Part shown: positions 26,059 through 35,010 of the stretch, in pieces
How the letters are laid out: every line of letters starts with the position of its first letter
Numbering within the stretch: position 1 is the stretch's first letter
Source of the DNA: an uncultured Porphyromonadaceae bacterium
GTDB lineage: Bacteria; Bacteroidota; Bacteroidia; Bacteroidales; Muribaculaceae
Direction of reading: 5' to 3'
Length of the DNA: 64,000 nt
Assembly: GCA_947175645.1 (NCBI GenBank)
Contig: CAMWNP010000006.1
Span: forward strand, 1-64,000
The notes under the pieces: generated by a model
Told to the model about the DNA's origin: nothing
The model's database searches: none
The model's input: only the letters and a program-made list of their open reading frames with translations
Translations under genes and position numbers: made by a program

Positions 26059-26652
26059 ATGGAGAAAAAACCGATAAATACCCCTCAGCCTCAGCGAAAC
26101 GCTGGAGGACCACAAGGTCGACGTGTCGATAACAAGAAGAACGACCGTGACGCTTACGTGATTAACGAACGTATTCGCGCCCGTGAGGTACGCTTGGTAG
26201 GCGACAACGTTGAAAATGGTGTCTACACCATTCAGGAAGCATTGCGCATTGCAGATGAAATGGGCCTGGACCTGATTGAGATATCTCCCACTGCTCAACC
26301 ACCTGTATGCAAGGTCCTTGACTATCAAAAATTTCTTTATCAGCAGAAGAAACGCCAGAAAGAACAGAAAGCCAAGGCTACAAAGGTCGTTGTCAAGGAA
26401 ATCCGTTTCGGTCCTCAGACAGATGACCATGATTACAATTTCAAACTCAAGCATGCAATCAGTTTCCTGCAGGAAGGCTCAAAGGTTAAGGCATACGTAT
26501 TCTTCAAAGGACGTTCAATCCTCTTTAAGGAACAAGGTGAAGTTCTTCTTCTCCGTTTCGCTAATGACCTTGAGGAATATGGAAAGGTTGAACAGATGCC
26601 CTTGCTGGAAGGAAAGAGGATGATTATAATGCTATCACCTAAAAAGAAATAA
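26059..26652 (+). CDS. infC: Translation initiation factor IF-3
   Basis: A 197-residue factor that checks the start codon and keeps 30S subunits free. A 30-residue basic extension precedes the IF3-N domain ([18 protein letters not shown]...[26 protein letters not shown]), followed by the lysine-rich linker helix and IF3-C ([21 protein letters not shown]). It starts with ATG here, whereas E. coli infC uses AUU for autoregulation, so that mechanism is not apparent. It lies in the classical thrS-infC-rpmI-rplT cluster. Confidence 0.97.
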   Translation: MEKKPINTPQPQRNAGGPQGRRVDNKKNDRDAYVINERIRAREVRLVGDNVENGVYTIQEALRIADEMGLDLIEISPTAQPPVCKVLDYQKFLYQQKKRQKEQKAKATKVVVKEIRFGPQTDDHDYNFKLKHAISFLQEGSKVKAYVFFKGRSILFKEQGEVLLLRFANDLEEYGKVEQMPLLEGKRMIIMLSPKKK

Positions 26653-26721
26653 AGACTATCAAAGGACTGCGTGTCGGTCTACCTGATAATAACTCGAATT
26701 AATAATTTTAAAAACAAAAAA

Positions 26722-26919
26722 ATGCCCAAGATTAAAACTAACTCCGGTGCCAAAAAGAGGTTCGCCCTTACCGGATCAGGAAGAATCAAAAGAAAACATG
26801 CTTTTAAGAGTCACATCCTGACCAAGAAAACCAAAAAGCAGAAAAGAAACCTTACACACTTCGCTCTCATTGCCAAGGTTGACGAAGGCAACGTAAAGGC
26901 ATTACTTGCCCTCAAATAA
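26722..26919 (+). CDS. rpmI: 50S ribosomal protein L35
   Basis: A 65-residue, highly basic ribosomal protein. The open frame reaches back to 26671, but family members begin [14 protein letters not shown], exactly at 26722. Residues 20-45 ([22 protein letters not shown]) are the L35 core. Located between infC and rplT as expected. Confidence 0.97.
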   Translation: MPKIKTNSGAKKRFALTGSGRIKRKHAFKSHILTKKTKKQKRNLTHFALIAKVDEGNVKALLALK

Positions 26920-26975
26920 AGTTTTCTTTATTAGGTTTCATTTAATTCGTGATTTAAATTTCATTTTTATTAACC

Positions 26976-27013
26976 GAATGTTCAGCCCTAAAGAGCATTT
27001 GCCGCTGACATTC
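26976..27013 (+). promoter_or_regulatory. Possible L20-binding hairpin in the rpmI-rplT spacer
   Basis: GAATGTTCAGC (26976-26986) can pair with GCTGACATTC (27004-27013) with one bulged T, just upstream of rplT (27029). In several bacteria L20 represses its own operon by binding leader RNA that resembles its 23S site. The match here is structural only. Confidence 0.35.
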
Positions 27014-27028
27014 ACAATCTGAAAAAAA

Positions 27029-27379
27029 ATGCCAAGATCAGTAAACCACGTAGCCTCAAGGGCTCGCCGTAAAAAAATCTTAAAACTCACCCGCGGTTAT
27101 TTCGGTTGCCGTCGTAACGTATGGACCGTTGCCAAGAACACATGGGAAAAAGGTTTGACTTATGCTTACCGTGACCGTAAGGATAAAAAACGTAATTTCC
27201 GTGCTCTCTGGATTCAGCGTATCAACGCAGCAGCCCGTCTGGAAGATCTTTCTTACTCTAAACTGATGGGTCTTATCCACAAAGCAGGTATTGAAATCAA
27301 CCGTAAAGTTCTCGCTGACCTCGCTCTCAACAATCCTGCCGCTTTCAAGGCTATTGTTGAAAAAGTGAAAAACGCTTGA
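27029..27379 (+). CDS. rplT: 50S ribosomal protein L20
   Basis: A 116-residue 23S rRNA-binding protein needed early in large-subunit assembly. The long basic N-terminal helix ([20 protein letters not shown], then [15 protein letters not shown]) and the globular C-terminal domain (LDRIN-like [38 protein letters not shown]) are complete. Last gene of the operon, followed by a terminator. Confidence 0.97.
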   Translation: MPRSVNHVASRARRKKILKLTRGYFGCRRNVWTVAKNTWEKGLTYAYRDRKDKKRNFRALWIQRINAAARLEDLSYSKLMGLIHKAGIEINRKVLADLALNNPAAFKAIVEKVKNA

Positions 27380-27402
27380 TAAGTAATACTTCACAATAGA
27401 CT

Positions 27403-27440
27403 AAAAGGGTGCGCCGACTATATGTAGGAGCACCTTTTTC
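27403..27440 (+). terminator. Terminator of the thrS-infC-rpmI-rplT operon
   Basis: AAAAGGGTGC pairs with GCACCTTTTT with one bulged G, with further inner pairing, followed by a T-rich run, 24 nt after rplT. It overlaps the space before the SprT-like gene. Confidence 0.8.
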
Positions 27441-27460
27441 TTTCTTAAAGATATTGTATA

Positions 27461-28171
27461 ATGGTTTTCACAATAGCGTTTATCAACGACAGATTTGACC
27501 GTTTCAATAAGGAAATCTTCAAGGAGGCTCTTCCCCGTATTCCCGTGAAACTTTCAAAATCAAAGTCAGCCATCGGTATGTATTGCACAAAGTACAAGAG
27601 CATGTCAGATGGATCACGGACTATTGTAAGCCGGCATTTCTCGTTCAGTACATGTTTTGATTTTGACGAGAACAAACTTGAAGATGTGATTCTTCATGAA
27701 ATGATTCATTATCTTATCTCATTCAACAATATGACTGATTCATCTCCGCATGGTGTATTATTCAAGTCTGTGATGAAAAAGATAAACAAGTCATTCGGGA
27801 GGAATATCACCATCTCATCCCATACGAAACCAGGTGAGAAAGTCAACAATAAAGCCAAAGAAAAGAAATGGCATATCATTGCTGTACTTAAATTGATTGA
27901 TGGAAAAACAGGAATAAAAGTTCTTCCCAGATATGCTGATAAATCGATATATTATTGTCAGGCAGCAAGTCGCTCTCCACAGGTAAAATATGTCAGACTA
28001 TTTCTTCATAATGCTCCGTTCTTCTCTTCTTATCCTACATCTACGGTATTGAAATTTCATATTGTTGAAGAGGATCTGCTAAGGAAGGAATTGATAGGAG
28101 CCCAAACGTTGATTATAGATGGTCCCCGACTTAAAAGGGGTAACCTTTTTAAAGGTGAGGAGATTTTATAA
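27461..28171 (+). CDS. SprT-like zinc metalloprotease-domain protein
   Basis: A 236-residue cytosolic protein. Residues 10-105 form the SprT-like fold, with active-site HEMIH (79-83) and a later His in SPHG (97) as third ligand. The remaining 130 residues (KEKKWHIIAVLKLIDGKTGIKVLPRYADKSIYYCQAAS...) have the beta-rich look of the C-terminal part of Bacteroidales SprT-like proteins; the usual CxxC zinc ribbon is not evident. SprT/Spartan relatives cut DNA-protein crosslinks; that role is inferred. Its 3' end overlaps the convergent YolD-like gene by 6 bp. Confidence 0.85.
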   Translation: MVFTIAFINDRFDRFNKEIFKEALPRIPVKLSKSKSAIGMYCTKYKSMSDGSRTIVSRHFSFSTCFDFDENKLEDVILHEMIHYLISFNNMTDSSPHGVLFKSVMKKINKSFGRNITISSHTKPGEKVNNKAKEKKWHIIAVLKLIDGKTGIKVLPRYADKSIYYCQAASRSPQVKYVRLFLHNAPFFSSYPTSTVLKFHIVEEDLLRKELIGAQTLIIDGPRLKRGNLFKGEEIL

Positions 28172-28573
28172 AAATTCATCAACTATTTTCAACGAGTGGA
28201 GTGACTGAAAGGATATTTTCTGACCGGATTTTAGAATAATTTCCCGAGCCACTTCATCGATTCGTCTGATTTCTCCCCTAATAGATTTATAAATCCCCCC
28301 TTCCTTTTTGCTGTCAGGAACAAAATAGGAAATTTCAACCAATGCATGCAAATTGCGCATCATCAGGGAAGAAATTACAATGGAAATTTCTTTCAAATCA
28401 TTTTCATCAGGTTCCCGGAATGCGGAGGTCGCTCTCGTGGTTTCACTGATTGCTTCATCATAGCCCTTCAGTGCGGCAAACGGGGCAAACTGAGCCCCTC
28501 TGACCGATAACGGCATACGTTCCCTTATGGGTTCCGGGCGGTCCAAGTTGATGATGTCATCGTATCTTCCCAT
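28166..28573 (-). CDS. YolD-like protein, partner of the Y-family polymerase
   Basis: A 135-residue protein. It opens MGRYDDIINLDRPEP, then MPLSVRGAQFAPFAALKGYDEAI: the pattern of YolD-like proteins (PF08863) that accompany UvrX/UmuC-like polymerases, mainly in Firmicutes and mobile elements. Residues 90-135 form a short beta-rich domain. Its start shares one A with the polymerase stop (TAATG at 28571-28575), so the two are translationally coupled. It probably modulates the polymerase, much as UmuD does for UmuC, but no protease-like self-cleavage site is seen. The exact role of YolD proteins is not settled. Confidence 0.82.
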   Translation of the reverse strand: MGRYDDIINLDRPEPIRERMPLSVRGAQFAPFAALKGYDEAISETTRATSAFREPDENDLKEISIVISSLMMRNLHALVEISYFVPDSKKEGGIYKSIRGEIRRIDEVAREIILKSGQKISFQSLHSLKIVDEFL

Positions 28574-30045
28574 TATGCCTTGTGTCCTCCTATCTGCCTG
28601 TTACGCTCTTTTTGAGTTGCTCCATCCTCGTAGTTCAAACCTTTGAGGATAGAATTCTTGCCAAACATCTTCTTTATTTTTATTATCGCCTCCTGGCTTT
28701 TACGCTCTTTAATCATCATTTTTTCTGAAACGGAATCTTTCTTTTCTTCATCAAATAAAGAAAGTTGTACTGATTTTTTAATTTTTGTTGCATCTTCTTC
28801 AGGTTGCAATTTATTGATTGATAATGTTATACGTCTTATCAATAAATAGGGTTTCACTATCCGGTCATATAATTCGCCTACTTTTCTCAGCATCAATCGA
28901 GATGAAGATGTGGGTTCCTCAAAATTCACCGTGCCGTGAGCATGAAACGGCACTTCTCTACCATAGAAATCGGTGGTGATTTTGCCATCATAACGGGTTC
29001 GGATTTCCGGACGTGTCAAACTTTCCGGGTCATAACTCACCTGAAGCACAATTTGGGTTGTAACCAGTTTCTGCTCTATGAGAGTAAGTGCAGAGGAGTC
29101 AACAATTTCCATTGTAACAACACGTGCTTTATCCGCAGGGTAGGGCTGTGCCAGAACCTGACCCGTACTGATTGAATGATTGTCGGGCTTATAACTCTTG
29201 ATGTGCTTAATCTCTGCAGGTTCTATTCCCCATGCATGATCAATGAGAAGTTCTGCGTTAACTCCGAATTGTTTATAAAGGAATTCCTGATGACTCAAAG
29301 AGCAGCGGGCGATATCTCCCATGGTGAGGATGCCGAATCCCGCCAATCGTCGAGCGATACCTTTACCAACTCGCCAGAAATCGGTTATGGGTGCATGATC
29401 CCATAATTCTTTCCTGTATGATTGAATATCAAGTTCCGCTATGCGAACACCATCGGCATCCGGTTTCATCTTTTTTGCCTTGATATCCATGGCAATTTTG
29501 GCAAGAAAAAGATTGGTGCCGATTCCAGCGGTGGCAGTAATACCTGTTTCTGACAAAACTTCCCGAATCATTTTCATAGCGAGATCATGCGCCGACATTT
29601 TATATAATCCGAGATATTCGGTGACATCAATAAATACCTCATCTATTGAGTAGACATGAATATCTTCCGGGGCCACATATCGTAGATAAATCTGATAAAT
29701 CCGTGTACTATAAGATATGTAAAGAGCCATTCTTGGGGGGGCTACTATGTAGTCAACCGCAAGACTGTAATCCGCCATCAGGGATTTCAGGGATGTAGAG
29801 CATACTTTGGATTTTCGGTCTCGGTTAACCTCTCTGACTCTTTGTACAACTTCAAAAAGGCGTGGACGCCCTCCCATTCCGAATATTTTCAGTGCGGGTG
29901 ATACAGCAAGGCAAATTGTTTTCTCTGTTCTTGAAGCATCAGCGACCACAAGGCATGTGTCAAGAGGGTCAACGTTTCTTTCAACACATTCAACAGATGC
30001 ATAAAAAGATTTTAAGTCTATGGCTAAATATTTCCGGGATTCCAT
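28573..30045 (-). CDS. Y-family (translesion) DNA polymerase, UvrX/DinB-like
   Basis: A 490-residue error-prone DNA polymerase. The catalytic carboxylates are present: AIDLKSFYASVE (Asp10) and YSIDEVFIDVTEY (Asp135, Glu136). Residues 210-245 are the helix-hairpin-helix thumb (WRVGKGIARRLAGFGILTMGDIA), and 290-410 the little-finger domain. Residues 440-490 form a lysine-rich tail (SEKMMIKERKSQEAIIKIKKMFG) that could carry the clamp-binding peptide; the stretch VQLSLFDEE near 425-433 resembles QLxLF, the beta-clamp motif. Longer than E. coli DinB (351). Pairs with the YolD-like gene. Confidence 0.92.
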   Translation of the reverse strand: MESRKYLAIDLKSFYASVECVERNVDPLDTCLVVADASRTEKTICLAVSPALKIFGMGGRPRLFEVVQRVREVNRDRKSKVCSTSLKSLMADYSLAVDYIVAPPRMALYISYSTRIYQIYLRYVAPEDIHVYSIDEVFIDVTEYLGLYKMSAHDLAMKMIREVLSETGITATAGIGTNLFLAKIAMDIKAKKMKPDADGVRIAELDIQSYRKELWDHAPITDFWRVGKGIARRLAGFGILTMGDIARCSLSHQEFLYKQFGVNAELLIDHAWGIEPAEIKHIKSYKPDNHSISTGQVLAQPYPADKARVVTMEIVDSSALTLIEQKLVTTQIVLQVSYDPESLTRPEIRTRYDGKITTDFYGREVPFHAHGTVNFEEPTSSSRLMLRKVGELYDRIVKPYLLIRRITLSINKLQPEEDATKIKKSVQLSLFDEEKKDSVSEKMMIKERKSQEAIIKIKKMFGKNSILKGLNYEDGATQKERNRQIGGHKA

Positions 30046-30053
30046 TTCTTATA

Positions 30054-30061
30054 CAAATATA
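30054..30061 (-). promoter_or_regulatory. Promoter -7 element of the Y-polymerase/YolD operon
   Basis: The reverse strand reads TATATTTG only 8 nt before the ATG at 30045, implying a leader of a few nt or none. No LexA-type box was recognised. Confidence 0.5.
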
Positions 30062-30388
30062 ATATTTCAAAACGGAAAATACATGATAATCGCTGATTTT
30101 TTTGAAGATAAAATATATTAGAAGTGCTACATTACTGCTACAATTATTTCGGCATGATATTATGGTTAAGTTTAATTAAAAAATTGGATTGAAAATAATG
30201 CATACATGAATATATTGCCGTAGAAAAATCCTATCACGGCCATCAGAACTTCAATTTAATTTGTGTAGATGTAAGTAATTTCTGATTAAGTACGGTTTTA
30301 AGAAACAACATGATCTTTCAATTTTGATCCGTTTCCTAAACATTTTGCAGCATGGTAGTGTTATATAATAAATTAACAAGAAAGAATT
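30062..30388. other. Divergent intergenic region
   Basis: About 330 bp, AT-rich, between the polymerase operon and the NlpE-like gene. No repeat, RNA structure or reading frame stands out. It must contain the promoter of the NlpE-like gene, but no perfect TAnnTTTG was found. Confidence 0.5.
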
Positions 30389-30862
30389 ATGAAGAAGACA
30401 TTATTATTTTCAGCAGCAGGATTGGCGCTCATGTCCATGGCTGCTTGTTCAGGCAATTGTAACAAGAATGGGGAATGTGTCAAATCTGATATTGATGAAG
30501 TATACACAGGTGTAATTCCGGCAGCAGATACAGATGGTATACGTTATACTCTTACACTGGACTATGATGATGAAGGTAAGGATGGCGACTACAAACTGGT
30601 TGAAACCTATATTCAGTCTGACAGTACTTCAGCAACCGGTTACAGTGATGTAAAGACATACGCAAGCGAAGGTGACTTTAAAGTAGAGAAAAAGGGAGAC
30701 AAAACCTATATCAAACTGATTAAGGATCAGAAGGATTCACAGGCTGGTTCCGTAGAAACACCCATTTATTTCCTTGTTGACTCGGATTCAACAATCACAA
30801 TGACGAACAATCAACTTGAGGTTTCACAGAATCCGGGTTTGAATTATACTCTTAAGAAATAA
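30389..30862 (+). CDS. NlpE-like lipoprotein
   Basis: A 157-residue lipoprotein with signal peptide and lipobox (MAAC, Cys20). The mature part begins SGNCNKNGECV, then YTGVIPAADTDGIRYTLTLDYDD, matching the N-terminal domain of NlpE (PF04170), a small beta-barrel. E. coli NlpE senses surface contact and copper via the Cpx system; Bacteroidota members lack the C-terminal domain, and their role is unknown. The two extra N-terminal cysteines might form a disulfide. Monocistronic. Confidence 0.82.
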   Translation: MKKTLLFSAAGLALMSMAACSGNCNKNGECVKSDIDEVYTGVIPAADTDGIRYTLTLDYDDEGKDGDYKLVETYIQSDSTSATGYSDVKTYASEGDFKVEKKGDKTYIKLIKDQKDSQAGSVETPIYFLVDSDSTITMTNNQLEVSQNPGLNYTLKK

Positions 30863-30891
30863 CAATTTAGTTGAAATTCGTATGAATTTGG

Positions 30892-30930
30892 CACTCTGAA
30901 GAGGGATATCCTCATTCAGAGTGTTTTTTG
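30892..30930 (+). terminator. Terminator between the NlpE-like and EamA genes
   Basis: CACTCTGAA pairs with TTCAGAGTG, with an inner GAGG/CCTC step, followed by TTTTTTG. Its right arm runs over the stop codon of the convergent EamA gene (30916). Confidence 0.8.
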
Positions 30931-31839
30931 TTTCCCTTTTGCTCCCGTAACAAACCAGACTCCTATAAATATCAACATCGTTGCGGCAATCTTTAAGAAT
31001 CCGAATGTCGCCAGGCCCATTATGGCTGCAAGAATTGCGGCAGTAACAGGTTGGAAGTAGGTGTACATGGCAACCGCTGTAGGTTTAAGATGCTTTTGTG
31101 CGTAGGGGATGGTCAGATATGCAAGGAATGTTGCGAATACAACTATGTATGTTATGGAAATCCAAACATCTCCCTGAATCTTTGTAAAGTCAACTTTGAC
31201 GAGTTCCGGAATCATAAACAGTCCAAAAGTACAGGAGGAAAGGATGAACATCCATTTCATAAGAGTAAACGGAGAATACCGGTTTATGATATCCCGGAAA
31301 AGTACATAATAAAGTGCTGCACAGAGTTGAGCCAGCAGGCAGAGTGAGTCACCAAGAACAGGATTTGATGCGGTTTCACAGTCTGACGTCTGACCGAAAA
31401 CCATCAGCAAGGCACCGGTTAATCCTAATCCAACTCCCATGGCCTTCAACCAGGTGATGGGCATTCCTATGAAAATTGCGGCACATATCATTGTGAAGAG
31501 TGGTGTCAGAGTTGACATCACCGAGGAATCAATAGGGGAAGTGTAATTTATCCCCATTATGTATAGAGCCTGATTGAATGTTATTATGAGGAAGGATGCT
31601 GCAATAAGTTTCTTCCAGTCCTCTTTTCTGATTTTTTCCTTAGGGGCAACGTTTTTTGGCAATAATATCCCCATGATGATGAAAACAACAGTACCTCCTA
31701 TAATACGTATCGCGGACAACTGTAGTCCGGAAAGTGAGCCATCCTGAAGGATGAACTTTGTGATTGGAGAAAGTCCACCCCATATCATATTGGCAAGCAG
31801 AATTGCTCCATGTGCTTTCAGATCCTGTTTTGACAGCAT
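30916..31839 (-). CDS. EamA/DMT-family transporter
   Basis: A 307-residue inner membrane protein with ten hydrophobic segments in two EamA repeats (about 8-140 and 158-298). The first contains NMIWGGLSPITKFIL, and the second the SPFTLMKWMFILSS region. Related proteins export amino acids or metabolites; the substrate cannot be told. Last gene of the six-gene operon, starting directly after the GH25 stop (TAA then ATG). Confidence 0.92.
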   Translation of the reverse strand: MLSKQDLKAHGAILLANMIWGGLSPITKFILQDGSLSGLQLSAIRIIGGTVVFIIMGILLPKNVAPKEKIRKEDWKKLIAASFLIITFNQALYIMGINYTSPIDSSVMSTLTPLFTMICAAIFIGMPITWLKAMGVGLGLTGALLMVFGQTSDCETASNPVLGDSLCLLAQLCAALYYVLFRDIINRYSPFTLMKWMFILSSCTFGLFMIPELVKVDFTKIQGDVWISITYIVVFATFLAYLTIPYAQKHLKPTAVAMYTYFQPVTAAILAAIMGLATFGFLKIAATMLIFIGVWFVTGAKGKQKTL

Positions 31840-32568
31840 TTACTTTCGTTTTTTAATGGGGTATTTCTTATTGAATTTCTTTTTGCTACCATTATATGTG
31901 TCAAGATCAATATTCCCTTTTATGCCTTTAATTTTTCCTGTGTGGCTGAACTGCCAGAACTCCCACATCGCATCAGTGGGAGGATCGGTAAAAGAGCATA
32001 TCCAAAGAGGATATTTGGGAAAACTTGGCTTTATGTAGTTGGTATAACCATGTTTATTGGTGTAGAACATAACCTTATAGCCGTTTTTCTCAAGGAGTTT
32101 AACCATGGTTTTGAGCCGTGAGACCACGGTTTTGTTACTGATCGTCTTTGAATTGCCATGCTGCTCTACATCAATGACAACAGGAAATTCAAACACTTTC
32201 CCCTTGATTGAACGCATGAAGTTGTTTGCCTGTGCTTCACCATCGATATCAAACCGAAAAAAGTGATATGCCCCAACACGGACATTTGAACGCACTGCTT
32301 TTTTATATAATGTATTGAATGATTTGTCAAGTTTAAGACCGTGGGTTGCCCTGAGGAAAATAAAATCGACGTGAGCGGCAACGGTGTCAAACTTTGTGAT
32401 ATTGTTATAATGGGAAACATCAATCCCTCTTACAGGATAGGTTTTTATGGATGGTGTCGCTGCAGTTGCTGCAGGACGGGCCAGATGAAACACTGTCAGT
32501 CCTAACAGTACTGTTGCCATAATAGCCGTCAGACGGCGAATTATCTTATTCCTTAACGGTTTTTCCAT
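31840..32568 (-). CDS. GH25 family lysozyme (N-acetylmuramidase)
   Basis: A 242-residue protein. The open frame extends far upstream, but that part is antisense-free permease coding sequence; MEKPLRNKIIRRL followed by a hydrophobic helix (16-36, signal anchor) is the natural start. The GH25 domain occupies 50-235: GIDVSHYNNI, FIFLRATHG, GAYHFFRF, and the catalytic D-x-E in VVIDVEQHG. It cleaves peptidoglycan between MurNAc and GlcNAc, probably periplasmically. It overlaps the permease gene by 16 nt. Confidence 0.93.
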   Translation of the reverse strand: MEKPLRNKIIRRLTAIMATVLLGLTVFHLARPAATAATPSIKTYPVRGIDVSHYNNITKFDTVAAHVDFIFLRATHGLKLDKSFNTLYKKAVRSNVRVGAYHFFRFDIDGEAQANNFMRSIKGKVFEFPVVIDVEQHGNSKTISNKTVVSRLKTMVKLLEKNGYKVMFYTNKHGYTNYIKPSFPKYPLWICSFTDPPTDAMWEFWQFSHTGKIKGIKGNIDLDTYNGSKKKFNKKYPIKKRK

Positions 32569-33359
32569 CCTGAAATGATTTTTCCTATTATAAACATACC
32601 TGCATATACCGCTACAATAACAGCGGAACATGGAACATTGATATAGGCCGAAAGAAATAGCCCTACAAGTGATCCTACTATTCCTATTATCCCTGACAAA
32701 ATAATCAGAGATAAGAACCGTTTTGTAAACAGTTCCGCAATCAGTTGGGGAAGTGAGAGCATTGACATCAGCAACATTATTCCAACAAGTTTTATTGTCA
32801 GAACAATACACACCGCAACCAATACCGTCATTGAGGTTGTGATAAATGTAACCGGCAGCCCTGCGACCTTTGCGAAATCACGGTCAAAAGATACCGCAAC
32901 TATCTTCCTGAAGAATGATATGAAGAAAGAAGCCAGTAGAATGGTGTATATGGCAAACATCAGGAGGTCAAAAGAACTGACGGTCAGTATATTTCCGAAG
33001 AGGAAACTGTTTAACTCAGGAACATAACCCGGTGTGAGAAAAACGAATATGACGCCTATAGCCATTCCAATAGCCCAGATAACCGCAATTGCACTGTCCT
33101 CACGTAACCGGTAACGATTAGACAATGTCTGAACGCCTAACGAAGAAGCAACCGCAAAAATTGCAGCCATTGCTATTGGATTGAAGCCCAGGAAATAACC
33201 CAGGCCAAGACCTCCGAAACAAGCATGGGTTATACCTCCTGAGATGGCGACCATTCGCCGGGAAATTATGTAAGTGCCGATCATGGCTGCCGCTATATTA
33301 ATAATAATCAGCCCGAACAGTGCATTGCGGAAAAAGGGATAATTCAAAAGATCAATCAT
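32553..33359 (-). CDS. Metal ABC transporter permease (ZnuB-like)
   Basis: A 268-residue inner membrane permease of the ABC-3 family, which moves zinc or manganese. Eight to nine hydrophobic segments are visible; the conserved SGGITHACFGGLGLGYFLGFNP loop (about 34-56) and LVGIMLLMSMLSLPQLIAELF are family signatures. No ATP-binding (ZnuC) or binding-protein (ZnuA) gene is in the window, so it must work with subunits encoded elsewhere. Its ATG overlaps the upstream stop (ATGA, 33356-33359). Confidence 0.92.
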   Translation of the reverse strand: MIDLLNYPFFRNALFGLIIINIAAAMIGTYIISRRMVAISGGITHACFGGLGLGYFLGFNPIAMAAIFAVASSLGVQTLSNRYRLREDSAIAVIWAIGMAIGVIFVFLTPGYVPELNSFLFGNILTVSSFDLLMFAIYTILLASFFISFFRKIVAVSFDRDFAKVAGLPVTFITTSMTVLVAVCIVLTIKLVGIMLLMSMLSLPQLIAELFTKRFLSLIILSGIIGIVGSLVGLFLSAYINVPCSAVIVAVYAGMFIIGKIISGWKNR

Positions 33360-33787
33360 GATGCGGGAGCGTTACGTTGGTTTCTTGCCTCTGTTACAAT
33401 CATAAGAAGTTCTTCTTTAACAATCTCGGGCATTTCTATGCCACGCAACTGCAGTGAGCGTGCCCAACCGGCAATATCTTCAGGCAGCATGGTGAAGAGT
33501 ATATCTCTAAACATTTCAGTTTCAGCATCATTATATTGGTCAGCAGGGCGTCCCTTGAATTCATCAAGTTCTTCATCATCATAGTAGACAACTTCTGAAC
33601 TTACAGCCGTGAGTAAAGAATCTTTTTCGCAGGTCATGTGCATCCCGCAACACTGCTGGAGCGGTTCGTTTACGTCGTCTTTCGGCAAACCGTTCATTTC
33701 TTTTCTCCTGTTCTCCCAATGGTGAAGAACATAAAGTGGCAGCCCGATGGCAAACAGTGATGCTAAAATTATTAGAGAAACAATCAT
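33356..33787 (-). CDS. Small membrane-anchored protein with a Cys/His cluster
   Basis: A 143-residue protein with one N-terminal membrane helix (1-22), then a soluble part with CCGMHMTCEKDSL (about 46-58), an acidic YYDDEELDEF segment and a helical C-terminus (FRDILFTMLPEDIAGWARSLQLRGIEMP). Bacteroidales homologues are often labelled 'phospholipase', but I see no phospholipase motif. The CCGxH-x2-C cluster suggests metal binding, and the gene overlaps a zinc permease by 4 nt, which fits. That function is inference only. Confidence 0.7.
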   Translation of the reverse strand: MIVSLIILASLFAIGLPLYVLHHWENRRKEMNGLPKDDVNEPLQQCCGMHMTCEKDSLLTAVSSEVVYYDDEELDEFKGRPADQYNDAETEMFRDILFTMLPEDIAGWARSLQLRGIEMPEIVKEELLMIVTEARNQRNAPAS

Positions 33788-35010
33788 GTGCAGTAATTAA
33801 ATCCAAATTTCATCAGATGGTCCCAATAGTCAGGGTAAGACTTTGAAACCACCTCTATATCATTGATTATCAAATTGTTCTTTCTTACGGCTGCCGGTGC
33901 GAATGCCATAGCCATCCTGTGATCCTTGTATGTCTCTATCGAAATGTCCTCCTCAACTTCTGACTTTTCTCCGTTCCAACTTATGTAATCTTTACCGGTG
34001 ATAACGTTAATTCCCAGTTTTGAAAGTTCTATTTTGAGTGCGCTCAATCTGTCGGTTTCTTTAGAGGGTAGGGTAGATAAGCCGGTAATGAAGAACGGTT
34101 TGTCAAGCATGGCCGATGTGACGGCTATTGTTTGGGCAACATCAGGCATATCCTCCAGATCTATTGTCAACGGGGATTTATCATAGGTTACGGGGGTCAA
34201 CAACACCCCCTCTTTCTCAAAGATAGTCTCTACACCCAACTGCGTGAATATCTCTGATATGCCTGAATCCCCCTGGAGCGAACAATTTTTCAATCCCGAC
34301 AATTTTACCGGTCTGCCTGACAAAGACGTGAGTTCATACCAATAAGAAGCAGCCGACCAGTCAGCCTCCACGGTTCTTTCTGCTACAACATATTTTCCCG
34401 GTTCTACTTTGATGCTTGTATCGGTCATTTCAACATTTATACCGAATCGGCGCATCATGGAAACGGTCATTTTGATGTAAGGGATCGAAACCGGCTTGTT
34501 GTTGAACTCAATTTCCAGAGACTCCCTGAATGTGGGCGCAATCATCAGTAGGGCAGAAATATATTGTGAACTAACTGATGCGTCTAGTCGTATCTTACCA
34601 CCTTTTAATGCGGTCCCGGTTATTGTTAAGGGAGGAAACCCATCATTGGCGCCATAGGTGATGTCACCGCCTATTTCCCGTAATGCCTTGATTAGTGGTG
34701 CTATAGGGCGCTGTCTCATTCTTGTTGACCCGTCAAGTCTTATTGTCCCACGTCCCGGACAGTTGGCGAAATAAGCCGTAAGAAATCTCATTGCAGTTCC
34801 CGCTGCACAAACGTTGATATAATCATCCTTCGTTGTAATCCCATTCAACATGGCGTCTGTGTCATCACATTTGCTGATTGTCAGCAACTCCGGAGATATA
34901 CCTGCGAGTGCTGAGATAAGCAAAAGCCGGTTGCTCTCACTTTTAGAAAGAGGAAGAGCAACATTCAGCAGATTCTCATTCGGGATGTATTTCAATTTAT
35001 AATTGATCAT
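33784..35010 (-). CDS. aroA: 3-phosphoshikimate 1-carboxyvinyltransferase (EPSP synthase)
   Basis: A 408-residue enzyme of the shikimate pathway, joining shikimate-3-phosphate and phosphoenolpyruvate. The frame is open to 35067, but homologues begin near MINYKLKYIP, so 35010 is used; this leaves a 14-nt overlap with patB. Substrate-binding motifs: LSKSESNRLLL (SKS-NR), CAAGTAMRFLTA, RMRQRPIAPLI, SSQYISALLMIAP, KETDRLSALK and YKDHRMAMAFA. Slightly shorter than E. coli AroA (427). Confidence 0.95.
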   Translation of the reverse strand: MINYKLKYIPNENLLNVALPLSKSESNRLLLISALAGISPELLTISKCDDTDAMLNGITTKDDYINVCAAGTAMRFLTAYFANCPGRGTIRLDGSTRMRQRPIAPLIKALREIGGDITYGANDGFPPLTITGTALKGGKIRLDASVSSQYISALLMIAPTFRESLEIEFNNKPVSIPYIKMTVSMMRRFGINVEMTDTSIKVEPGKYVVAERTVEADWSAASYWYELTSLSGRPVKLSGLKNCSLQGDSGISEIFTQLGVETIFEKEGVLLTPVTYDKSPLTIDLEDMPDVAQTIAVTSAMLDKPFFITGLSTLPSKETDRLSALKIELSKLGINVITGKDYISWNGEKSEVEEDISIETYKDHRMAMAFAPAAVRKNNLIINDIEVVSKSYPDYWDHLMKFGFNYCT

